Positions 56,413 through 64,000 of a stretch of DNA of 64,000 nt are shown here, piece by piece. How positions within the stretch are numbered: position 1 is the stretch's first letter; every line of letters begins with the position of its first letter. The DNA comes from Hemileia vastatrix (lineage: Eukaryota > Basidiomycota > Pucciniomycetes > Pucciniales > Zaghouaniaceae): NCBI GenBank assembly GCA_030280995.1, contig JASXTE010000002.1:24773683-24837682 (forward strand). Direction: 5' to 3'. The notes under the pieces are model-generated. The model made no database searches. It was not told the origin of the DNA and worked only from the letters and a program-made list of their open reading frames with translations. Made by a program: the position numbers and the translations under genes.

Positions 56413-57606
56413 AAATCAGTTCCCAGAACACTCTCCAAAAGACTTGCTTTATCCTCTCAAATATCAGCCTTATAATTCTTTGAATTCTGCTCAAACAGCT
56501 TCAAAATTAGCTCCCAGGCTGCTAGACCATGTTCAGGCTGCCTGCCAGCCTTGCTAGGAAGCAAAAATCAGGCTTAAAACCTTCAAATTCAGCCAAAAAA
56601 CCACCAATAACTCCAAGCAACAACCTCCTAGTTCTCCCAGAGAAATGCATTCAAAATTTTCTATGTCAAAAAATACCAAAAATCCCAAAACTTCTAGAAG
56701 TCTTGCCAGAGGGCCCCAAGAGGACACAAGAGCACCAGAAACTGCTCCTAGACAAAAACCTCCCTCTCAACCAAGAAGAAAAAACTACAACTCTCCTCTG
56801 CCAGCCAATTATTCATCTGACAGTTCAATTTCTTCCAGAACTTCATCCAGAAGAGAGCAATCAGCTTCCAGGTCACCTTCACCTGCTACATCCTACAAAA
56901 ACCCTGATAATCTAACACCAGTACCCAAACAAACTGAACCAAGCAAAAATATCAACAACAAAAACAGTTGTGCTGCTCCAACTAGGCCACAGGAGCTTCC
57001 TCACCCTAGGTTATATTCTCAACACCATTTAGAGGATGACCAGGAAAATCCATATCTCCACCTGGCTGTTCCTTCTAATATCTCCATTCAGAACCCTTCA
57101 ACAGTCCAAATTCCGGCTGCTTACAAATTTGATGATCTTCCAATCTTTAAGTACCAAATTAATTAATCCAAATTCTTCAACAGAAAACAATTACTGATCC
57201 AATTCTTCTTTCTAGTTAACACCCCACCCCCTGAAGCTACTATTGGGATTGACCAGCCTCTGGAAACCACATTGACACTGTATTATGCTGATATAAAGCA
57301 ACACCTAAGTATGATGTGTTAAAACATGCTTAAGGCCTTTGCTCTACATGGGCTGTTGAATGAACTTGAGGAGAACCTGAGAAAACAACTTCTTGATGAC
57401 CACTGGAAGATGTCCAGGGTAATTAAGCACACCTTCCAACACTCCATCCCAGCCTCTTCTTCTTCCACCAAAAATTACCTTCAAATCCAGTTCCTGACCA
57501 TTACAATCCCTACACTCTCTCCAGCAGACTACACCACAAGGAACACAGTGCCTCCTCCAATCCCAACAAGAAGAAAAAATGCTGAAATAATCTGGACCAA
57601 CCTTTG
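56413..57606 (+). other. unassigned region with Ser/Pro-rich open frames
   Basis: Between the Gyp-A 3' LTR and the Gyp-B 5' LTR. An open frame (56,645-57,166) encodes a Ser/Pro/Arg-rich chain (SDSSISSRTSSRREQSASRS) ending YKFDDLPIFKYQIN. After a gap, 57,326-57,606 continues with ALHGLLNELEENLRKQLLDD. It resembles neither pol nor the zinc-cluster genes. It could be a flanking gene fragment or gag of another element. Confidence 0.35.
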
Positions 57607-58704
57607 TTGTCTTCCAACATTGGCAGAGGCTTTTGTTGGGCTGTTTGGCACTGTTTTTGTATGTCTAAATTGAGATTGGTTGAAGTATTAAGTGTCTTTC
57701 TGGTTTTTTTCAGTGAATATTGGGACTATGGGTATGTGAGTACTACCATTGGATATCCCAGGTTTTTCTTTATATTTTATGTGCAGCTGAAATTTTTCAT
57801 ATTCTAAGTTTTAAGGGGTCATTTCCTCATTTTTCATTTCTAAAAGATACCTGTTTAATTTTGTTTTTTGTTTTACAGGCTAACCTTAAGTCTTAGAAAT
57901 AAGTGCTTAATACCATTAAGTAGGGATAATTTGGCTCTATATTTCATCTCTCAATGTTGTCATAGCTTAATTTTGTGTTTTAAGGGTTTTAGTAGTTGTG
58001 GTGGATTTTTCTAAGTATTTTGGGCTTTGTTAGATGTTTTTGGTAGTTTTTAGGCTTCAGGGAGGTCCTCCAGCCTCTAGGCAGGCCACCCAATGTTGGT
58101 CAGATCACCTGCCTTGGTTATAGAAGGCTGGGGAGCATTTCTAGAGGGTTTTTATTCAATTTGGCTGTCACAAGTGCCAAATTAGTTTCTGTGCATGGAT
58201 TTCTAGAAAGGTAGTCTGTGTGTACATACTGAATAAGACAGTTTGGGGAAAACTTAAATTTAATACAACCATCTGTCAATTATATCACTGTTTCTTACCC
58301 TTTTTTCACTGTTTTTTGGCCACCATTGGCTGTGTTTGTTGCAAGTTTAGTTCTTCACTTAACTCAACTTTGGCAACTAGTTTCTCTGGTGTAGCTTTGC
58401 AACCTGCATCAAGTATTATTGCTGTTTTCTATGCAACAAGTGCACAGTGTTTTGGTTTTCTGGTGTGGATCTATCTGCATTTCAGGTTTTCTGCTTCTTT
58501 GGTTCTCAGTGGTCTGCTATTGGCTACTGTCTTGACTTGTTAAGCAGTCAAGAAGTGTGTTGGAAGGGGTATATTAACAGTCTCTAATTTACTGTAGAAA
58601 ATAAATCTGGCTGGTATTTATCAAAGGGACAGAAGTTTTTATATCCAGTTTTACTCCAACTCCCTTGGTCAAGGCCTATAGCTAGTACTATAGTATTGTC
58701 TACA
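57607..58704 (+). repeat. Gyp-B copy 2 5' LTR
   Basis: Begins at TTGTCTTCCAACATTGG (TGG in the other copies) and ends TTGTCTACA. It matches the solo LTR at 27,432-28,418 and the fragments at 11,966-13,147. Confidence 0.85.
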
Positions 58705-58708
58705 TTTC

Positions 58709-58725
58709 TGGCTCCCAACGTGGGG
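58709..58725 (+). promoter_or_regulatory. Gyp-B primer-binding site, tRNA-Lys variant
   Basis: TGGCTCCCAACGTGGGG, 4 nt after the LTR; one base differs from the Gyp-C site. Confidence 0.75.
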
Positions 58726-58945
58726 TGAGGATTTTCTAGCTTTTGAAATATCTGTAAGTTTTGGACTCTCTCCCTTTGTGGAATCTTTGTGGATTTTGGA
58801 TTTTTGGTGCTGTATCTCTCTATGGTTGGTCTAGGGAGTCTTCTCTCTAGTTGGATTTGGTCCCTCCTAGGTCTCTGAAGGCTATTGGGGGGACTTTGGC
58901 TATCTGTGGTGGAAAGTTGGTGAGGTGTAATTGGAAATAGTTAGG

Positions 58946-60532
58946 ATGGTCAGGATCAAGTCATGGAAAGGGAAAATTTGCTTTGTAGAGGAGGCAAGGT
59001 TATTTTTGGAGATCTGTGAAGCTGCTGCTGATTTGGATGGAGCTTCTTATTAGGATAGGGTGAAGCAGGTGATATTCTTTAATGATGATAGAGAGGTGGT
59101 GTCACCGGAAGACCTACGCACAAGTTTGAGGGTGTTCCTGAAAGTGAGATGAAGGGAAAAGTTTAGAAACTTCTTTGAAGCACAGAGGGAATGTTCGAGG
59201 AAGTGATTTGAAGATGACTCAAAGGAAGAGCTACTGCTTCGAGATTTGTTCAATAAGAATCTTAATATAATTTAAGGTAATACTAATATTCTTTAGATCT
59301 CACAAAGGGTTGTAAACTCAACAATCAAAGATTTTGATTTAGAAATGATTATTGAGAAAATTAGGAAATGTACAATAACAATGATTTAACTTGCAGTTTT
59401 ACCACTATCAACTATAAATACGTTATATAATTTAATTCTAAAGAAACATCAAACCAAAATCCAAACCTTTTTATATCCATTACTTCTCCTCGCATTGAAC
59501 TCATACTCATCAATAATTCTGCACACCACAGACCTCCAAATTTACACCCATTACACCTGGATCCTCCTCACTAACATCCGCTACCCCTTTAATCCTCCAC
59601 TAACCATCCCGTCCATGCTCACTACCCCTTTTAATAACCCACAGATACTTAATAAACCTTTTAGCGGAATATTGAATTGACTATTGCGCTGTGCATTGCT
59701 TATCAAAGAAAAGCCTAAACACACTTTTGAGAAATTGACTAATTTAGATTTAAATTTAGATTAGCGCAGTCGAATAGTGGGTACACAAAGGGAAGTCGCC
59801 GTTGCTAGGTAGAATCGCTTTCTGGGCTTTGAGTATGGATTTAGACCTCTGTTTTATTGATTTAATGAGCTGCTTTTGCCTCAAGTGTCACGTGGCGTGT
59901 GACAGGTGGTGAAGGAATTATTTAGGATGGAGGGATATAAGATTCAGGATTGGGGAAAGTTAAAGAGGGAAATGATCAGAAAGTGGCCCACTGTGTTTTC
60001 AATGGATGATCTTTATGGAATTGATAGGAAATGGGAAATGGATGGTGATGTAACTTCTCTGTTTTATTATGGTAAATTTATGGAGGATTTTGAAAAGTTT
60101 ATGGATTATCTGGATTATAATGGTATTTCCTCTCAAGAAATGGAGGCCAAAAGTTTATTTTGGAGTGCCATGGGTCTGGAGGTCAAAAAAAAGGTTCAGG
60201 AATTTCAGTTAAAGGCTAGGCTGATGAAGACACTTCTAAATGGAGAAAGTAGTAGTCATGCTATAGGTGTTTTGAAGAAGGCTATTCTGAAGCATCTTGA
60301 AAACCTTGTTTCTAAAGAGATGGAACCTGAAAATGAAAATTTAATGGATGGAAAGGTTCAGGAAGAAGAAGCAGAAAATTCAGCTACAGTGGAAATTTTG
60401 GAATCACCCACTTTGGGAGATGAAGATGTTTGTGATGTTTCAGAAATTTTTATTTCTTTAACAGATGATGTAAATGGATCTCAAGAATGTTCTTTATTTG
60501 ATGTTTTTGATATGTACACACTGGATGATTAG
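58946..60532 (+). pseudogene. Gyp-B gag, interrupted by an 803-bp insertion
   Basis: MVRIKSWKGKICFVEEARLF aligns with the Gyp-C gag body (VRIQTWDGPKFVGDDVKWFL), through FFNDDREV. The insertion at 59,101-59,903 follows, then VKELFRMEGYKIQDWGKLKR and FWSAMGLEVKKKVQEF. One TAG at about 59,048 precedes the insertion. There is no zinc knuckle; instead the chain becomes acidic (EEEAENSATVEILE) up to TAG 60,530, after which the same frame continues to 60,871. Confidence 0.82.
59101..59903. mobile_element. 803-bp non-autonomous insertion in Gyp-B gag
   Basis: AGGTGGT is present at 59,094-59,100 and 59,904-59,910. Removing one copy and the insert rejoins gag in frame (REV-VKELF). The ends are GTCAC...GTGAC, with only about 5 bp of perfect inverted repeat. 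There is no credible coding region. A 7-bp duplication does not assign it to a superfamily. Confidence 0.85.
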
Positions 60533-61290
60533 TGTATCTTTTCAAACGTGGATGAGCTCTGTGGAAAGAAAAAATTGGATGTTCATGATAATAAGGTTTA
60601 TTCATGTTTAGATAATGTATTTTTAGATAAAGATGTTTCTTTAAGATCTTTTTATGTTCAGAAAGAGTCTGTTTTGGATCTATTGCTCTTAGAGGAAGAT
60701 TTTTTTCTGGGTGCTCCTTTAAGTTCAGAAGATGAATGCTTTGAGAAGGATGTTAATTTTGATCTAATGGAATATATTCTGGAGGATATTTTAGATTCTA
60801 AGAGTAATTCTGAACTTAATGATTTGAAGAATCATGAAAAAGATTCTCATTTTCTTCTCTCAAGTTCATAGGATGGAAGAAGTGGTGAAAATCTCTCTAT
60901 AGAAATTTTGTATCTTCAGAATGATTATGTTCCGGATGTATGTTTGTTGGAGGAATATAATTCCAAGTTAGTTCCCTCAAGATAAGAAGATGGTTGCTTG
61001 GGGGAGGATGATTCTTTTAGTGTTCTGGGTCCTTTTTTGGAGGATTTTTTAAATTTCAGAATAATTTTGTGATTGATGATTCGGAGTTAGAGATAGTAAA
61101 CTCTCAGCTTCTTCCATCAACTGGAGAAGGTTTTTTTAGAAAGGAGGATAAAATTATTGATGCTGTAGATTGCTCTGTTTCAAAGGATACAGGGTGGATG
61201 GACACTGGGAATGAAATTGATGGTAAATTCAGTGTATGGAGAAGGATGGGGATTTTGTTTAGAGGTCTGATTATGGGATATAAGAATTGA
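60533..61290 (+). pseudogene. acidic reading frame downstream of Gyp-B gag
   Basis: In frame with gag after TAG 60,530, it continues NVDELCGKKKLDVHDNKVYS and LLLLEEDFFLGAPLSSEDEC to 60,871. After stops it resumes IDDSELEIVNSQLLPSTGEG in another frame, to 61,288. It is rich in Asp and Glu and has no known motif. It stands where protease and pol are found in Gyp-C. It may be a spacer-type gag extension; function unknown. Confidence 0.45.
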
Positions 61291-62668
61291 GAGAGGGGCT
61301 TTGATTTTTGTAGCCCTAGGGGAAAACTTTTTGGTTTCAACCTGGGGATTTCAAGAATCTAATTCCTCCAAAATGAGGAAAAACTACTTAAGTTGTTTTG
61401 TTTTTGTTTAATTTGGTCTCTATGTTTTTGGTCAGGATTTTTTTGTTTTGTCTAATTCTTATCAGTCTCTCTGGTTCAAGTCTCCCTATATAAAGAAATA
61501 TTAGTATAATGAATATGAAAGAAAATAAAAATTCAAGTGAAGATGGATATTTATTTAAAAGAAGATGAAGATAAAAATAATGATTACTGGTTTAATCTTA
61601 CCTCCAGAATGAGGTAAAACTGCAACATTTTTTATGTCTCAAGTGTATTTTTGGCTTTCAAGAATTTTAATGTTTTATAAATGGGTTTGGTTTTTTATGG
61701 GAGAAGATTTGTGTTGGAAAATCATTTTGTTGGAAGGTACCCAAGCGTGAGGCATCTTGATTTGACTTTGGCAAGCTTGCGGGTAGCTTATGAGATGGCT
61801 GCTCTATCAACAGTTACCCCAGATTGTCTGTTTCCAAACACTTCTCTTAATCTGGTTGAACCCAAGTATTGGTTTCTTTTCACAGGTATTAGTACTCTAT
61901 GACTTTAAACTGGATATTCTTTTGGTCTTTAGGTGCTGGACTCTTCATGCTTATTTGTTTTGGTTTATTGTGTTGGATGTTGTGTTTTTTTTGAATGTCT
62001 CAGGGGGGCTTTTAGATTTTATTTTGGAAAGTGTGGGGGTAACTGATGAGCTGGCTGCTCTGTAGAACAGTTACCCCATAATGTCTGTTTCAAGCATTTT
62101 GTTTTTCCTAGTTGAATCCTAGTTCTTGTTTTTGTTATTCAGGTTTTTAGTCAACATGACTGAAAACTGGACTGGATTGTTTCCTTGGTTTGGGACTGGC
62201 TTATTTATCATTGGTGCTTTTGGATTGATGGTGGATAACTGGTTGTCTCCCATCATTTTTACTTATTGGAGGGAGCCAACCCAGTGATCTTTTCTGTGGA
62301 CCTGTACCTGGCTCTGTTATGTGGTTTTAGAGTGCTGGCTGTAAAAGTGGTGGATTCAAGATTATTATCTTTTTTCTCTTTTTTTCTTTCAATTTTTTTA
62401 TTAAGGTTATGTTTGTTCAAAGGCTCAAAATAGGGCTCTGGAAATGTTTTTGGTAGAAGAGGAGGAGTCAAAATAAAAATAATTTTTTAGGTGTGACCAC
62501 ATCAAGGTGAACTTGGATGTGAGTAAGGTATCATGTGATAAGCTCATCAATTGGCTGGGGGATACCATTTTATTTTATTTGTTAAAGGATGTTTATTTTT
62601 TTAGCCTTGATGGTTTTTTGGTTCAGATTCTATGTGTTATATCTTCAAGATTTTTTTTTGGAAAGTAT
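61291..62668 (+). other. Gyp-B structured 3' region
   Basis: No gene. It contains CTCC...GAG-type stem-loops (about 61,364 and 61,600) and two GGGGTAACTG-type hairpins (61,781-61,820; 62,036-62,077). Each hairpin is followed by a pyrimidine-rich tract, an AG, and a GACT-WWAAACTG motif. Confidence 0.65.
62036..62077 (+). other. GGGGTAACTG hairpin in Gyp-B
   Basis: A perfect 10-bp stem (GGGGTAACTG with CAGTTACCCC) with inner GAGC/GCTC. Relatives lie at 61,781, 62,868, 24,208, 24,969 and inverted near 14,564. Confidence 0.75.
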
Positions 62669-63095
62669 GTCAAGACTTTAAACTCAACACTGTGGTCAGT
62701 CCATCAAGACTTTTAACTGATAGATGGTATAGTCCCCCAAGACTATAAACTGAGGATGGTTTGATAGTTAAGTCCTTCAGGACTATAAACTGATAATGTG
62801 GTATTGGGTTGTTTCTGGGTTAGGGCATCCAAAGGGAGAGTTTCTGAATTTAGTTAAGGCAAGTGTGGGGGCAACTGATGAGCTGGTGGCTCTGTAGAAA
62901 AGTTACCCCAGAATGTTAGTTTATTTCTTTGGTATTTAATGGTTTTATCTATGGTTCTATATTTATAATTTAGGTTATGAGTCCCCCAAAACTATAAACT
63001 GAGGTTTTTGAGTCCTTCAAGACTATAAAATGAGGGCTGTTAGTCCCCCAAGACTTAAAACTGAGGATGAGTAACCCAAGACTTTAAACTGAGGA
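62669..63095 (+). repeat. array of AGTC/GACT-TAAACTG stem-loops in Gyp-B
   Basis: Units start near 62,669 (partial), 62,697, 62,731, 62,771, 62,980, 63,011, 63,042 and 63,070. Typical form: AGTC-CCCCA-AGACT followed by ATAAACTGAGG. A GGGG hairpin (62,868-62,909) sits inside the array. Confidence 0.8.
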
Positions 63096-63183
63096 ATTTT
63101 TTATTGTTGGCTACATTCAGAAAGTCTGGAATTTGGTCAATTTTTTATTTATTTCTAAGCCAAGAATTGAAGACATGAATCAA

Positions 63184-63690
63184 TTACAGAAGAGAATCAA
63201 GAGATGAAACAAAGTGTTCAGCATTAGCTTTGAACTGGTAGATGGGGTGTCTTCTTTTCTCAATGTTCCGTGGATCTTTGGAAGGAGTGTATTGGAAGTA
63301 GTTTAGAATGAGATATTTTTGTTGAGAAGAGTTTTGTTGGAATTTGTCCTTAATGGTGGGCAATTGATTGGGTGGTGGTTTTTCAATGGTTCCCACATTG
63401 TCATCATCACTGTCTGGATGGGAAAGAACTGGAAAGTCATCAGATAAAATTTCATTATGGAGAAGCATTGGTTTTACAATTAGAAAGCCCAGTTATGGAA
63501 GAGCTAGTGGTTGTAGTGGTGTTGGCACTCTTTTTGGAAGGGTGTAATTTGTTGATTAATCTATGTATCAAGATGGAAGGCCTAGATCTATTATTTTTGC
63601 TGGAAGTTGGACCAGGTTGAGGGGGAGGTGAATCTGTTGCAGATGATAATGGACCAGGTCTGGATCAAGATTTCTTTCTGGAATAGCAGG
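63184..63690 (-). pseudogene. Gyp-B antisense gene A, copy 2
   Basis: The minus strand begins SCDACYSRKKS and a TGA where the third Cys of C-x2-C-x6-C would be. It continues SRPGPLSSATD and a Ser/Thr-rich part. After one more stop come NEILSDDFPVLSHPDSDDDN and KYLILNYFQYTPSKDPRNIE, ending at a stop near 63,184 or just beyond. It is the homologue of 13,778-14,303. The C-terminal half is open for 94 codons here. Confidence 0.55.
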
Positions 63691-63699
63691 CATCACAAG

Positions 63700-64000
63700 A
63701 AGTTATATCTGCTGGACGTCTAGAAGGATGGAGAAAAGAAGAAGGAAAATGGATAGGAGGAAGGGAAACTATAATATAATATAATTATGTATAATAAAAA
63801 TAAAATATTTGTAACTTAGGAATATAAGACAATGAGATTTTTTTGAGAATTGACAAAATTGTAAGGATTTATTCAAATTATAAAATATTATAATTAATAT
63901 TTATTGTTCAATGCGTGACAGTTCAATGATAGTATTATAAATCTTAAAGCAACTAATAGTTATTTATGTAGTATTTAAATTAGATATATTGAACTAATAA
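63700..64000. other. AT-rich sequence at window end, unassigned
   Basis: No similarity to Gyp-B copy 1 beyond about 63,690 and no reading frame; possibly the edge of a further insertion. Confidence 0.4.

Larger units (their letters stand above)
57607..64000 (+). mobile_element. Gyp-B copy 2, gypsy-type element lacking pol
   Basis: 5' LTR, primer-binding site, gag related to Gyp-C gag, an acidic reading frame, then directly the structured 3' region and antisense gene A. No RT, RNase H or integrase is present anywhere between 60,532 and 63,690, so it is non-autonomous. The 3' LTR is outside the window or lost; similarity to copy 1 stops near 63,690. Confidence 0.82.

Noticed and set aside
62669..63095. 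CRISPR array
   Set aside because: Units are stem-loops with variable spacing and imperfect repeats, in a eukaryotic retroelement; no cas genes.
1..64000. Repeat-induced point mutation as cause of all stops
   Set aside because: Stops arise from several kinds of change (Cys to TGA, Ser to TAA or TAG, frameshifts in A or T runs), not one consistent C-to-T pattern, and most LTR pairs remain similar.

Overview
The window is a stack of nested transposable elements, with no host housekeeping gene, tRNA or rRNA that I could find. Several things point to a repeat-rich basidiomycete fungus, plausibly a rust: short spliceosomal introns with GTAAGT donors and CTAAC-type branch sites, a Ty1/copia element with a fungal-style gag cysteine box, three related chromatin-type Ty3/gypsy families (called Gyp-A, Gyp-B and Gyp-C here), and a CACTA-like element with a tnp2-type transposase. 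The organism call is inference.

Layout. 1-6345: a minus-strand copia element (819-6345) followed without a break by the start of a second identical copy (1-818). The two copies share the LTR at 819-1518. Its outer LTR cuts into the pol gene of Gyp-A copy 1 (6346 to about 11,965). That copy carries integrase on the plus strand and then two intron-containing genes on the opposite strand before its 3' LTR. 11,966-15,239: rearranged Gyp-B pieces, with two LTR fragments head to head, the 3' internal region inverted, and a TA-flanked MITE at 13,251-13,714. From 15,240 to about 56,412 lies one Gyp-A element (copy 2) split four ways. A complete Gyp-C element (15,684-27,004) and a solo Gyp-B LTR (27,432-28,418) sit in its 5' LTR. 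A 17.8-kb CACTA-like transposon (32,610-50,451) sits in its reverse transcriptase. 57,607-64,000: a Gyp-B element (copy 2) with gag but no pol, itself holding an 803-bp insertion.

How the parts work together. The CACTA-like element has 42-bp terminal inverted repeats starting CACAG and an AGG target duplication. It carries a tnp2-type transposase, a SNF2/RAD5-like helicase, and three genes I cannot identify. A row of eight palindromes lies between its two divergent gene groups. All its genes are damaged. Gyp-A and Gyp-B both carry, antisense and downstream of the gag/pol region, two genes coding for Cys-rich proteins. Their motifs look like fungal Zn(II)2Cys6 clusters with the two halves in reverse order. 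Gyp-C joins protease to polymerase by an apparent -1 frameshift at T TTT TTA. The gypsy families share small stem-loops (CCTC/GAGG, AGTC/GACT and GGGGTAAYTG/CARTTACCCC types) whose paired bases change together. These antisense genes and the stem-loops are the most likely new biology here, together with the helicase-bearing transposon.
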